Assembly (NCBI GenBank): GCA_041554195.1
Contig: JBFFMJ010000002.1
Location: 248,001-312,000 of the forward strand
Origin: JAPHSX01 sp041554195
Lineage (GTDB): Bacteria > Pseudomonadota > Gammaproteobacteria > Thiohalomonadales > Thiohalomonadaceae
DNA: 64,000 nt
Direction: 5' to 3'
The notes below the pieces were generated by a model. The model searched no databases. It saw nothing but the letters and a program-made list of their open reading frames with translations, and had not been told where the DNA came from. Shown one piece after another: positions 32,960 to 41,710 of this stretch; the stretch's first letter is position 1, and every line of letters begins with the position of its first letter. The position numbers were made by a program, and so were the translations under genes.

Positions 32960-34285
32960 ATGAGTCATTCCTCAAAAAACATTCAATTTATAGTTCAACC
33001 TGGTGGCTGTCTGAACGGTGAGATTCGTGTGCCGGGAGATAAGTCGATCTCCCATCGCTCCATCATGCTCGGCTCACTGGCCGAGGGTACCACCGAGGTG
33101 AGCGGCTTTCTCGAGGGGGAGGATAGCCTCGCCACCCTGCAGGCCTTTCGCGACATGGGGGTGCAGATTGAGGGGCCGAACGAGGGGCGCGTGACCATCC
33201 ACGGCGTGGGCCTGCACGGGCTGAAGCAACCGGCGAAACCACTCGATCTCGGTAACTCCGGTACCTCGATGCGCCTGCTGTCTGGTTTGATGTCAGGTCA
33301 AAGCTTTGATGTGGAGATGACGGGCGACGCCTCGCTCTCTACACGTCCAATGAAACGGGTGACCGTGCCGCTGGCCGAAATGGGGGCCGAGGTGGCGACC
33401 ACCGAGAGCGGCACCCCGCCACTTAAGGTAAAGGGAGCGGCGAAGCTCCACGGTATCCACTATCAGATGCCGGTCGCCTCGGCGCAGGTGAAGTCCTGCA
33501 TTCTGCTGGCCGGGCTTTATGCCGACTCACCCACCTGCGTCACCGAGCCCGCCCCTACCCGTGACCACACCGAACGCATGCTTCGGGGATTTGGTTACCC
33601 GGTTAAGGTGGATGGCTCAACCGCCTGTGTGCAGCCGGGCGGCAAACTAACCGCGACGAATATTGATGTTCCTGCCGATATCTCCTCGGCCACCTTCTTT
33701 ATGGTCGGTGCCGCGATCAGCGAGGGCTCTGATATCACTCTGCAACATGTCGGCATCAACCCCACCCGTATTGGTGTGATTAATATCCTGCGCCTGATGG
33801 GAGCCGACCTCAGCGTGCTGAACGAGCGTGAGGTCGGCGGAGAGCCGGTGGCCGATATTCGCGTACGCGCCAGTAAGCTCAAGGGGATCCGCATCCCTGA
33901 GGAGCAGGTACCACTCGCCATCGATGAATTCCCAGCACTGTTTGTCGCCGCCGCCTGCGCCGAGGGGGAGACGGTACTGACCGGGGCCGAAGAGCTGCGG
34001 GTTAAGGAGTCTGATCGCATTCAGGTGATGGCCGATGGGCTGGTGGCATTGGGGGTCGATGCCAGATCAACACCTGACGGTATCGTCATACAGGGCGGGC
34101 CTATCGGTTCAGGTGAGGTGGATAGCCATGGGGATCACCGCATCGCCATGTCATTTGCCATGGCGGCATTGCGTGCCAGCGGCCCTATCATCATTAACGA
34201 CTGCGCTAATGTCAGCACCTCTTTTCCCGTTTTTGTCACGCTTGCCGCCGGTGCAGGACTTAAAATCAACAGCAGGGAGGCGTGA
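32960..34285 (+). CDS. aroA: 3-phosphoshikimate 1-carboxyvinyltransferase (EPSP synthase)
   Basis: 441 residues from the ATG at 32960 (MSHSSKNIQFIVQPGGCLNGEIRVPGDKSISHRS). Substrate-binding motifs are PGDKSISHRSIMLG, LDLGNSGTSMRLLSGLM, LSTRPMKRVTVPL, PVASAQVKSCILLAGLYA, IDEFPALFVAAACAEG, ELRVKESDRI and SHGDHRIAMSFAM. The ribosome site is weak (AT-rich), so translation may depend on coupling to tyrA. The NSGTSMR loop has the Ser/Thr and Met pattern of class II-like EPSP synthases of Gram-positive and many environmental bacteria; this was judged by eye. cmk begins one base after its stop. Confidence 0.95.
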   Translation: MSHSSKNIQFIVQPGGCLNGEIRVPGDKSISHRSIMLGSLAEGTTEVSGFLEGEDSLATLQAFRDMGVQIEGPNEGRVTIHGVGLHGLKQPAKPLDLGNSGTSMRLLSGLMSGQSFDVEMTGDASLSTRPMKRVTVPLAEMGAEVATTESGTPPLKVKGAAKLHGIHYQMPVASAQVKSCILLAGLYADSPTCVTEPAPTRDHTERMLRGFGYPVKVDGSTACVQPGGKLTATNIDVPADISSATFFMVGAAISEGSDITLQHVGINPTRIGVINILRLMGADLSVLNEREVGGEPVADIRVRASKLKGIRIPEEQVPLAIDEFPALFVAAACAEGETVLTGAEELRVKESDRIQVMADGLVALGVDARSTPDGIVIQGGPIGSGEVDSHGDHRIAMSFAMAALRASGPIIINDCANVSTSFPVFVTLAAGAGLKINSREA

Positions 34286-34286
34286 T

Positions 34287-34976
34287 ATGAGTGAGCAGGG
34301 AGTGCCAATTATTACTGTCGATGGCCCCAGCGGGGTCGGGAAAGGGACGATTAGCCACCTGTTGGCGACACATTTTTCCTTTCACTTTCTGGATAGCGGC
34401 GCGCTCTATCGCCTGACGGCGCTGGCAGCACAGCACCACGGTGTTGATTATGCCGATGAACTGGCGGTGGCAAAAATAGCCGCTACACTTGATGTTTCCT
34501 TCCTCCCCAATGATTCAGGGGAGCTTAAGGTAATACTTGAAAATCAGGATGTTACGAGCGATATCAGAACGGAAACAGCCGGCAATAATGCCTCTAAGAT
34601 CGCTGTGTTACCGGCGGTACGCGAGGCCCTGTTACAGCGTCAGCGCGATTTTGCACAGGCCCCGGGGCTGATCGCCGATGGCCGCGATATGGGTACCACG
34701 GTGTTTCCGCAGGCCGACGTTAAATTCTTTCTCACCGCCTCCGCCGAGGTGCGTGCGGAAAGACGCTATAAGCAGTTGAAAGAAAAGGGATTGGATGCTA
34801 ATCTTCGCGGTCTGATTGAGGAGATTCAGCAACGTGATGAGCGAGATCGCTCGCGCGGTGCCTCTCCTCTCAGGCCGGCGGATGATGCCATTACCCTGGA
34901 TACCTCAAGCAAGAGCATTGATGAGGTGTTCGCAGAGGCGCTTAGCCACTGCGGGGGATTAGTCCACCGCCGTTAA
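34287..34976 (+). CDS. cmk: Cytidylate kinase
   Basis: 229 residues from the ATG at 34287 (MSEQGVPIITVDGPSGVGKGTISHLLA), with a GGGAGG site 9 bases upstream; longer frames overlap aroA. The P-loop is GPSGVGKGT (13-21), followed by FLDSGALYRLTALAA, the NMP-binding insert and IADGRDMGTTVFPQADVKFFLTASAEVRAERR (lid region). It phosphorylates CMP and dCMP. It lies between aroA and rpsA, as in most Gammaproteobacteria. Confidence 0.96.
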   Translation: MSEQGVPIITVDGPSGVGKGTISHLLATHFSFHFLDSGALYRLTALAAQHHGVDYADELAVAKIAATLDVSFLPNDSGELKVILENQDVTSDIRTETAGNNASKIAVLPAVREALLQRQRDFAQAPGLIADGRDMGTTVFPQADVKFFLTASAEVRAERRYKQLKEKGLDANLRGLIEEIQQRDERDRSRGASPLRPADDAITLDTSSKSIDEVFAEALSHCGGLVHRR

Positions 34977-34992
34977 CTTTTGGGTATATCGT

Positions 34993-35028
34993 TTGTTATT
35001 TATCAAGCGGTATACGTTTGATAAACAA
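34993..35028 (+). promoter_or_regulatory. Stem-loop in the rpsA leader
   Basis: TTGTTATTTATCAA and TTTGATAAACAA are complementary apart from a 3-base bulge, around a 9-base loop. The hairpin ends 55 bases before the rpsA ATG. The rpsA leader of E. coli folds into hairpins through which S1 represses its own translation; a similar role here is inferred from position. Confidence 0.45.
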
Positions 35029-35083
35029 CAACCCGCCTTACTGCTGTTCTGGTATTGCGGCACTATCTTTAGGTTACATTGCG

Positions 35084-36757
35084 ATGAGCGAAAGCTTTGC
35101 CGAACTCTTTGAAGAGTCTCTCTCCACTACCCAACTACGTCCCGGTTCTATTGTCTCTGGCACCGTAGTTTCCATTGGTTCCGATGTTGTTGTCGTTAAC
35201 GCCGGCCTCAAATCCGAGGGCATGATCCCGGTTGAGCAGTTCCGTAACGACAGCGGTGAAATCGAAGTCGTTGTTGGCGATGTCGTCGACGTTGCCCTGG
35301 AGGCCGTTGAAGATGGCTTCGGTGCAACCCGCCTGTCACGTGAGAAGGCCAAACGCGCCGAGTCCTGGACCCGTCTGGCAAAAGCCCACGAGGCCGAAGA
35401 GACCGTTACCGGTCGTATTATCGACAAGGTCAAGGGTGGCTTCACCGTTGAGATGGGCGATATCCGTGCCTTCCTTCCCGGCTCACTGGTAGATGTTCGT
35501 CCGGTACGTGATACCGCGTACCTCGAAGGCAAAGACCTTGAGTTCAAGGTTATCAAGCTCGATCAAAAGCGTAACAATGTTGTTGTTTCCCGCCGCGCCG
35601 TGGTGGAAACCGAGTCCAGTGAAGAGCGCGAGCAGCTGCTGGCTAATCTGGAGGACGGCCAGGAGGTCAAGGGTATCGTTAAGAACCTGACCGACTATGG
35701 TGCCTTCGTTGACCTCGGTGGTATTGATGGCCTGCTGCACATCACCGATATGGCCTGGAAGCGCGTTAAGCATCCGAGCGAGATCGTTAATGTTGGCGAC
35801 GAGATCGACGTTAAGGTTCTGAAATTTGACCGTGAGCGTAACCGCGTATCGCTCGGCCTGAAGCAGATGGGCGATGATCCGTGGGGCGACATCACCCGTC
35901 GCTACCCTGAGAACACACGCCTTCGCGGCAAGGTTACCAACCTCACCGATTACGGCTGCTTTGTTGAGATCGAAGAAGGTGTCGAGGGTCTGGTTCACGT
36001 CTCCGAGATGGATTGGACCAACAAGAATATCCACCCCTCCAAGGTTGTCCAGCTGGGTGACGAGGTTGAGGTGATGGTGCTGGATATCGACGCTGAGCGT
36101 CGTCGTATCTCTCTGGGTATGAAACAGTGCCAGTCAAACCCCTGGGACGACTTTGGTGCAACACACAACAAGGGCGACCGCGTCTCTGGTACCATCAAGT
36201 CAATTACTGACTTCGGTATATTCATCGGCCTGGATGGCGGCATCGACGGTCTGGTTCACCTCTCTGATATCTCCTGGGAAGAGGGCGGTGAAGAGATGGT
36301 TCATGACTTCAAGAAGGGCCAGGAGCTGGAAGCTGTTATCCTCGCCATCGACCCCGAGCGTGAGCGTATCTCTCTTGGTATCAAGCAGATGGAGCAAGAC
36401 CCCTTCTCCGACTACGTTGCTCAGCACAAGAAAGGCAGCATCGTCACCGGTACCGTGCGTGAAGTTGATGCACGTGGCGCTATCATCGATCTCGCCGATA
36501 CCGTTGAAGGTTACCTGCGTGCCTCTGAGCTTTCTCAGGATCGTGTCGAAGATGCACGTACCCTGCTGAAGGAAGGTGACAGTGTTGAGGCGAAGTTCCT
36601 CGGTGTGGATCGTAAGAACCGCAGCATCAATCTCTCCATCAAAGCGAAAGACAGTGATGAAGAGAACGAAGCGGTTCAGGACTACAACCGTTCCGCGCCG
36701 CTTAACCCCACTTTGGGTGATTTGCTCAAAGAGCAGATGGGTAACAAGGAAGACTAA
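35084..36757 (+). CDS. rpsA: 30S ribosomal protein S1
   Basis: 557 residues from the ATG at 35084 (MSESFAELFEESL), the standard S1 start. Six S1/OB repeats can be followed: about 21-87, 105-171, 192-260, 277-347, 364-434 and 451-520. They carry recurrent GxVxxxxDYGxFVDL and GLxHxSD/EM-type motifs (GIVKNLTDYGAFVDLGGIDGLLHITDMAW, TIKSITDFGIFIGLDGGIDGLVHLSDISW). The first two repeats bind the ribosome and the later ones mRNA. Codon use is strongly biased, as expected for a highly expressed gene. The ribosome site is weak, again as for E. coli rpsA. Confidence 0.98.
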   Translation: MSESFAELFEESLSTTQLRPGSIVSGTVVSIGSDVVVVNAGLKSEGMIPVEQFRNDSGEIEVVVGDVVDVALEAVEDGFGATRLSREKAKRAESWTRLAKAHEAEETVTGRIIDKVKGGFTVEMGDIRAFLPGSLVDVRPVRDTAYLEGKDLEFKVIKLDQKRNNVVVSRRAVVETESSEEREQLLANLEDGQEVKGIVKNLTDYGAFVDLGGIDGLLHITDMAWKRVKHPSEIVNVGDEIDVKVLKFDRERNRVSLGLKQMGDDPWGDITRRYPENTRLRGKVTNLTDYGCFVEIEEGVEGLVHVSEMDWTNKNIHPSKVVQLGDEVEVMVLDIDAERRRISLGMKQCQSNPWDDFGATHNKGDRVSGTIKSITDFGIFIGLDGGIDGLVHLSDISWEEGGEEMVHDFKKGQELEAVILAIDPERERISLGIKQMEQDPFSDYVAQHKKGSIVTGTVREVDARGAIIDLADTVEGYLRASELSQDRVEDARTLLKEGDSVEAKFLGVDRKNRSINLSIKAKDSDEENEAVQDYNRSAPLNPTLGDLLKEQMGNKED

Positions 36758-36764
36758 ATAGTTG

Positions 36765-36793
36765 TGTGGGAGTCACTTGGTGTGACTCCCACA
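36765..36793 (+). terminator. Strong hairpin between rpsA and ihfB
   Basis: TGTGGGAGTCAC and GTGACTCCCACA form a perfect 12-bp stem with a 5-base loop, 8 bases after the rpsA stop. There is no T-run, so it may slow polymerase or protect mRNA ends rather than end transcription fully. Confidence 0.5.
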
Positions 36794-36815
36794 TCCATCA
36801 TCTTGGGGAGTAATA

Positions 36816-37133
36816 ATGACAAAATCAGAATTGATAGAAAGACTCTCACGTAAACAGCAACAGTTGGCTTATAAAGATGTCGAGTTGGCGGTGAAAACCA
36901 TCCTCGATCAAATGGGTCACAGTTTGTCTAATGGTGAGCGTATTGAGATTCGTGGTTTTGGCAGTTTTTCCCTTCACTATCGTCCGCCGCGTATGGGTCG
37001 TAATCCCAAGACCGGTGCATCAGTTGCTCTGGGTTCAAAGTATGTTCCACACTTTAAGCCGGGAAAAGAGTTGCGTGAACGTGTAGACGATGGCCTGAAA
37101 CAGGGAAACCAGATTCAGGGTGACAACTCCTGA
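36816..37133 (+). CDS. ihfB: Integration host factor subunit beta
   Basis: 105 residues. MTKSELIERLSRKQQQLAYKDVELAVKTILDQM is the helical body, and GERIEIRGFGSFSLHYRPPRMGRNPKTGASV contains the DNA-intercalating beta arm with the RNPKTG tip. It pairs with IhfA to bend DNA, and acts at sigma-54 promoters and in recombination. Following rpsA is the standard position. The C-terminal tail is slightly longer than in E. coli. Confidence 0.97.
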   Translation: MTKSELIERLSRKQQQLAYKDVELAVKTILDQMGHSLSNGERIEIRGFGSFSLHYRPPRMGRNPKTGASVALGSKYVPHFKPGKELRERVDDGLKQGNQIQGDNS

Positions 37134-37134
37134 T

Positions 37135-37174
37135 TGTAAATGGCGCAAAGTGTATGCTTTGTCAGCGATTTACA
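37135..37174 (+). other. Inverted repeat after ihfB
   Basis: TGTAAAT and ATTTACA, with inner pairs CAAAG and CTTTG, form an imperfect hairpin starting 2 bases after the ihfB stop. There is no T-run. It may be an attenuator or processing site in the 154-bp gap before lapA. Confidence 0.4.
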
Positions 37175-37287
37175 TTACTTATTCTTCAGCGACAGGCAAA
37201 ACAACAAGCTTGTTGTAATAGTTTATGGGCTTAATCTTGCCCAATATCACACCGTAATAGGCAAGGCCTCTGTTAAGGATGGTTTGA

Positions 37288-37581
37288 ATGAAGCGCGCCT
37301 TAATTTTCCTCTTGCTACTACTCATCGCCATCTCCGGCAGTGTATTGACCAAACTCAATGTTGAGTCCGTCGATTTGCATTACTATTTTGGTTCTATAGA
37401 AATCTCTTTGGCGCTGCTAATTATGTTAGCACTATGCTGTGGCGCTCTATTGGGACTGTTGTTAACTCTGGGTATGACACTCACAGCGCGAGCCGAAAAA
37501 CGGCGCCTTTCACGTAAGCTGCAATTGCGTGAACAGGAGATCCGTAATTTGCGTGAGATCCCCATCAAGGGACACCACTAA
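37288..37581 (+). CDS. lapA: Lipopolysaccharide assembly protein A
   Basis: 97 residues: two membrane spans (about 5-20, and 40-68 as IEISLALLIMLALCCGALLGLLLTLGM) and a basic coiled tail (AEKRRLSRKLQLREQEIRNLRE). This is the DUF1049 LapA pattern. It acts at the inner membrane with LapB to control LpxC turnover and LPS assembly. lapB starts on the base after its stop. Confidence 0.9.
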   Translation: MKRALIFLLLLLIAISGSVLTKLNVESVDLHYYFGSIEISLALLIMLALCCGALLGLLLTLGMTLTARAEKRRLSRKLQLREQEIRNLREIPIKGHH

Positions 37582-38748
37582 ATGGCACAGGAACTACTGT
37601 TTCTGTTATTGCCGATAGCCGCTCTCTCGGGCTGGTTCATCGGTCGTCGCCGCAACCGATGTGGTGATACCTCGAGTGATGACTGTTTCTCGCTCTCTCA
37701 GGATTATTTCAAGGGATTGAATTACCTGCTTAATGAACAATCGGACAAGGCGCTGGAGGTATTTATCCAGATGTCTGAAGTCGACAGTGATACCGTTGAA
37801 TTGCACTTTGCCCTGGCCAGCCTGTTTGTTAAGCGTGGTGAGGTTGATCGTGCCATTCGTATTCATCAAAATCTGATAGCCAGACCGATGTTGTCACGCC
37901 ATGAGCGTAATCGTGCACTCTATGAATTGGCACGGGACTATATGCGGGCAGGATTACTGGATCGCGCTGAGAGTCTCTTTTCAGAATTAATTGAAGATGC
38001 CACATACGGTCAGCAAAGCCGCAGGCAACTGCTTGATGTTTATCAGCAGGAGAAGGAGTGGGACAAGGCGATTCATATTGCGCGTCGCCTTGAGGCCGTT
38101 AAGGGACAGCCTCTGGCACCGATACTGGCACACTTTTTTTGCGAACAGGCCGATGAGGTGCTTGCACGCGGTGATTCCACTCTCGCGATGAAAATGGTAA
38201 AACGCGCCTTTAATGAGGATCGCAACAGTGTACGTGCCACCTTGCTTGAGGCACAGATTCATTTACGTAACCAGAAACCTAAGTCAGCGATTAAATCTTT
38301 AAAGAGAGTCGATCAGCAAAGTAATGAATATCTGCCGCTACTCCTTGAACCATTGCAACAGGCCTATCAGCAACTGGGTGACATGGATGAGTTTGTTAGC
38401 TATATACAGCATCTACCGAACGAGGGAAGCCTGAGCACGGTGCTCATTCTTAGTGAGCAACTCCAGTTGAGGGACGGTGATGAGAAGGCGTCTCAAATCT
38501 TGAATAAGGTTTTGCAGCGTCGTCCCTCACTGCGTATTCTCAAACGTCTGCTGGAGTTACGTGTTAATAAATATCCAGATAATGCCGAACTGGATGTGGC
38601 GTTGACGACACTCGAAAAATTCCTGGTAGACAAGCCGGTCTTTCATTGTGAGCACTGCGGTTACAATTCTAAAGCAATGCACTGGCAGTGTCCCAGTTGT
38701 AAACAGTGGGATCGGGTAAAACCGATCCACGGTATTGATGGCGATTAA
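37582..38748 (+). CDS. lapB: Lipopolysaccharide assembly protein B
   Basis: 388 residues. An N-terminal membrane anchor (ELLFLLLPIAALSGWFIGRRRNR) is followed by about nine TPR helices (for example SDKALEVFIQMSEVDSDTVELHFALASLFVKRGEVDRAIRIH) and a C-terminal rubredoxin-like zinc domain (CEHCGYNSKAMHWQCPSCKQWD, about 363-384). This is the full LapB/YciM plan. It hands LpxC to the FtsH protease and balances LPS and phospholipid. Immediately follows lapA. Confidence 0.95.
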   Translation: MAQELLFLLLPIAALSGWFIGRRRNRCGDTSSDDCFSLSQDYFKGLNYLLNEQSDKALEVFIQMSEVDSDTVELHFALASLFVKRGEVDRAIRIHQNLIARPMLSRHERNRALYELARDYMRAGLLDRAESLFSELIEDATYGQQSRRQLLDVYQQEKEWDKAIHIARRLEAVKGQPLAPILAHFFCEQADEVLARGDSTLAMKMVKRAFNEDRNSVRATLLEAQIHLRNQKPKSAIKSLKRVDQQSNEYLPLLLEPLQQAYQQLGDMDEFVSYIQHLPNEGSLSTVLILSEQLQLRDGDEKASQILNKVLQRRPSLRILKRLLELRVNKYPDNAELDVALTTLEKFLVDKPVFHCEHCGYNSKAMHWQCPSCKQWDRVKPIHGIDGD

Positions 38749-38762
38749 ATAAAGGTTTGGTA

Positions 38763-39461
38763 ATGAGCAATAACTCCCCAATCATTGTGGCACTTGATTT
38801 TCCTTCGACCAAACAGGCCATCGAGCTGGTTGAGCGTTTAGAACCCGAGCGCTGCCGCCTTAAAGTCGGTAAGGAACTATTTACCCGCGGCGGGCCGGCA
38901 CTGGTCGAGCAGTTAGTAGCCAAGGGTTACGATGTATTTCTCGATCTGAAATTTCACGACATTCCTAATACTGTTGCTGCAGCCTGTAGTGCCGCAGCCG
39001 ATCTAGGTGTTTGGATGGTGAATGTTCATGCGCAAGGTGGGCGTCGCATGATGGAGGCGGCAAACGAGGCGTTACAAAAGTCCTCACATCAACCACTGCT
39101 AATCGCCGTCACTATTCTCACCAGTATGGGGGAGGAGGATATCCACGAGGTCGGCCTCAGCGGTAGTCCCGCCGATAATGTGAAACAACTCGCCACTCTG
39201 GCGCAGAACGCAGGGCTCGATGGTGTGGTCTGTTCCCCTAAAGAGGTTGCCATGTTACGAGAGACGATTAGCAGCGATTTTCAACTGGTGACCCCTGGGA
39301 TTCGACCCAGCTGGGCTGCCAAGGGCGATCAGACCCGCATCACCACACCGGCCGATGCTATTGCTCTGGGCTCGAATTATCTGGTAATTGGGCGTCCTAT
39401 TACGGGAGCGGATGATCCATTGCTAGCCTTGTCTAAGATAGAGGATGAGCTAAATCCCTAA
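38763..39461 (+). CDS. pyrF: Orotidine 5'-phosphate decarboxylase
   Basis: 232 residues from the ATG at 38763 (MSNNSPIIVALDFPSTKQAIELVERL); a TTG two codons earlier is not needed. The catalytic Lys-Asp-Lys array is in FLDLKFHDIPNTVAAAC (about 58-74). VVCSPKEV and TPGIRPSWAAKGDQTRITTPADAIALGSNYLVIGRPI form the phosphate-binding end of the barrel. It makes UMP. The neighbour position after lapB matches enteric and other Gammaproteobacteria. Confidence 0.97.
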   Translation: MSNNSPIIVALDFPSTKQAIELVERLEPERCRLKVGKELFTRGGPALVEQLVAKGYDVFLDLKFHDIPNTVAAACSAAADLGVWMVNVHAQGGRRMMEAANEALQKSSHQPLLIAVTILTSMGEEDIHEVGLSGSPADNVKQLATLAQNAGLDGVVCSPKEVAMLRETISSDFQLVTPGIRPSWAAKGDQTRITTPADAIALGSNYLVIGRPITGADDPLLALSKIEDELNP

Positions 39462-39584
39462 GCTCTACGGGTATAATATCTTACAAACCAAGCGGGAATA
39501 GTTTGATGATTTAAGTCCCCTCCATATGATTACTCTGTATGCGGTACATGGACGCTGCATTATGTAATTTATGGAGGAAACAAA

Positions 39585-39854
39585 ATGAAGAAAATAACCC
39601 AGTTATTTTTAGCTCTCGCACTTCTCTTTGGTAGCCATTTCGCTGTAGCCGGGGTGGTCAATATCAATACCGCTGACGCCCAGACGCTTGCCGCCAATAT
39701 TGTTGGAGTGGGTGAGAAAAATACATTGGCGATTATTAATTTTCGTGATGAGCATGGCCCGTTCAAGTCAGTTGATGAGCTAACTCAGGTGAAGGGGAGT
39801 GGTCTTAAGTTGGTAGATAAGAATCGAGAGAATCTTACAATAAAAAGTCAGTAG
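39585..39854 (+). CDS. ComEA-like helix-hairpin-helix protein
   Basis: 89 residues. A signal peptide (MKKITQLFLALALLFGSHFAVA, cut about residue 22) is followed by one ComEA-type (HhH)2 domain: VVNINTADAQTLAANIVGVGEKNTLAIINFRDEHGPFKSVDELTQVKGSGLKLVDKNRENL. It should be a periplasmic DNA-binding protein that helps pull in DNA during transformation. The very strong ribosome site (GGAGG) and its own terminator suggest good expression. It has its own upstream region, with a TATAAT at 39472. Confidence 0.9.
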   Translation: MKKITQLFLALALLFGSHFAVAGVVNINTADAQTLAANIVGVGEKNTLAIINFRDEHGPFKSVDELTQVKGSGLKLVDKNRENLTIKSQ

Positions 39855-39865
39855 TTAGTGTAGAG

Positions 39866-39906
39866 AAAAAAGCGGGCGAGACCATTTTGGTGTCGCCCGC
39901 TTTTTT
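39866..39906. terminator. Bidirectional terminator between comEA and hflD
   Basis: AAAAAAGCGGGCGA and TCGCCCGCTTTTTT form a long stem with A and T runs on the two sides, so it can stop transcription from both converging genes. Confidence 0.9.
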
Positions 39907-40522
39907 ATTCCAGTAAATCTTTGGCTTCGTTAAGAATGGCGCGTCGCTTGAAAAGTAACTGCCAACGGCTACCGCCGCATTGCCTCCATAGTACCGCTGC
40001 GCGAATACCGGCTAGCAGTAGTGCCCGCACCTTATTGGCCGTATCGGGATTCTCCAGATAGTTGTTCTCGCCACTGACCATGATACGCGGCCCAATAGTA
40101 CTAATATGATTCAGGTAAATATCGGCCAGGCGTGCCGTAACATTCGAGTGATTAACCTCGAAGTGCTCCAGTTGCGGTTGCATAGACTTGAGTTCACTGG
40201 CAATTTTACTCAGCACCTCCTTATCCTTGTGTACTAGCCTCTCCAGTTGTAACAGATTGATGGCATAGCGTGTCTTATCGGCATTACGCAGTGAGGCATC
40301 CTCACCAAGCTGGGTGAGCACGGTGCGTAAACCAAGCCCTAATTCTAATCTTGAACCATAGACTTCTTCCGCATTCTGCGTAGAGGTGACAAACAGGCTA
40401 CGCATAAGTGTTTCAAATTCAGGCTGAGGTAGTGAGCCGGTACGTGCTAGCTGATTTACCAGTGAGGCGGCCTGAAACAGACCTGCCAGAGCAACGACAC
40501 GCTCTGTTAAATTATGTTTCAT
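39905..40522 (-). CDS. hflD: High-frequency lysogenization protein HflD homologue
   Basis: 205 residues from the Met of MKHNLTERVVALAGLFQAASLVNQLARTG (40522); the open frame upstream overlaps mnmA and is not protein-like. The protein is all-helical, with LELGLGLRTVLTQLGEDASLRNADKTRYAINLLQLER and the C-terminal LLLAGIRAAVLWRQCGGSRWQLLFKRRAIL. It is a peripheral inner-membrane protein. In E. coli it affects lambda CII, and its housekeeping role is not settled. It starts 7 bases after mnmA on the same strand, the universal arrangement. Confidence 0.93.
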   Translation of the reverse strand: MKHNLTERVVALAGLFQAASLVNQLARTGSLPQPEFETLMRSLFVTSTQNAEEVYGSRLELGLGLRTVLTQLGEDASLRNADKTRYAINLLQLERLVHKDKEVLSKIASELKSMQPQLEHFEVNHSNVTARLADIYLNHISTIGPRIMVSGENNYLENPDTANKVRALLLAGIRAAVLWRQCGGSRWQLLFKRRAILNEAKDLLE

Positions 40523-40529
40523 TGAGGTT

Positions 40530-41633
40530 TTATCCCTTAGCCTGATCCGTGCATTCGATAATGCCGCCACCCAGGCAGGCCTCACCATCATAAAAGACTA
40601 CCGACTGTCCGGCCGTAACGGCGCGTTGTGGTTGATCGAATTTAACTTTGCAGTGATCGTCAGCCAGATGAGTAATCGTACAGCCCTGATCCTGTTGTCG
40701 ATAGCGTACCTTGGCACGACAACGGTAAGGGGCGCTGGGTGGCTCACCACTCACCCAGTGCAGTTGCGAGGCCTCCAGGCTTTGGCTGAAGAGCAGGGGA
40801 TGGTCGTGCCCCTGTGCTGCAATAAGAGTATTTCTCTGCAGGTCTTTATCCACCACAAACCAGGGTTCATCGGGATAACCTGCGACACCACCGATACCCA
40901 GCCCCTGTCGCTGACCCAAGGTGTAGTACATTAATCCGCTATGTTGGCCGATGATGTCACCCTCAGGGGTTTCGATGTTTCCCGGTTGTGCCGGGAGGTA
41001 GCGACTGAGAAATTCCTTGAACTTTCGTTCACCAATAAAACAGATCCCGGTGCTGTCTTTTTTGTTGTGAGTGATCAACTGGTGACGTTCTGCAAGTTCA
41101 CGGACTTCTGATTTATTTAACTCGCCAATGGGGAACAGGGCGTGTTGCAGTTGTTCCTGCCCGAGTGTGTAGAGGAAATAGCTTTGATCTTTTTCTGCAT
41201 CACGCCCCTTGAGAAGACGGTAGCGGCCATCGACAATATCGCGTCGCACGTAATGGCCAGTAGCAATGTGATCGGCACCAAGGCGTTGTGCATATTCCAG
41301 GAAGGCCTTAAATTTGATCTCTTTGTTACAGAGAATGTCCGGGTTGGGGGTGCGCCCAGCTTTATACTCAGCAAGAAAATGTTCAAACACACGATCCCAG
41401 TACTCGGCGGAAAAATTGACCCGGTGTAGCGCAATCCCCAGGCTCTGCGCAACGCTCTCGGCATCTTTTAGGTCGACAGCAGCGGCGCAGTATTCGGCAT
41501 CATCATCCTCTTCCCAGTTTTTCATAAACAGGGCCTCGACCTGGTACCCCTGCTTCTGCAACAGCAGGGTGGTCACCGAGGAGTCAACACCACCGGAGAG
41601 GCCGACAATGATATGTTCAATTTTTTCGCGCAT
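40530..41633 (-). CDS. mnmA: tRNA 2-thiouridylase
   Basis: 367 residues. The PP-loop is HIIVGLSGGVDSSVTTLLLQ (about 8-27). The first catalytic Cys is in AGRTPNPDILCNKEIKF (about 102) and the second in KKDSTGICFIGERKF (about 199). The C-terminal beta domain includes GQRQGLGIGG. It makes the 2-thio group of U34 in Lys, Glu and Gln tRNAs. Followed by hflD. Confidence 0.97.
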   Translation of the reverse strand: MREKIEHIIVGLSGGVDSSVTTLLLQKQGYQVEALFMKNWEEDDDAEYCAAAVDLKDAESVAQSLGIALHRVNFSAEYWDRVFEHFLAEYKAGRTPNPDILCNKEIKFKAFLEYAQRLGADHIATGHYVRRDIVDGRYRLLKGRDAEKDQSYFLYTLGQEQLQHALFPIGELNKSEVRELAERHQLITHNKKDSTGICFIGERKFKEFLSRYLPAQPGNIETPEGDIIGQHSGLMYYTLGQRQGLGIGGVAGYPDEPWFVVDKDLQRNTLIAAQGHDHPLLFSQSLEASQLHWVSGEPPSAPYRCRAKVRYRQQDQGCTITHLADDHCKVKFDQPQRAVTAGQSVVFYDGEACLGGGIIECTDQAKG

Positions 41634-41710
41634 GGTTTATATCGTGTTTAATGGTGTTGATATTATATCGTGATTACGATGGTCGTGCGTCCGCTTGCGG
41701 ATAGAGTGTC

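Noticed and set aside
39472..39477. TATAAT before comEA as a promoter
   Set aside because: A good -10, but no -35 at 16-18 bases, so it was mentioned only in the gene note and not listed as a promoter.
40523..40591. Longer start for hflD overlapping mnmA
   Set aside because: The family N-terminus MKHNLTERV begins at 40522; upstream residues are out of family.
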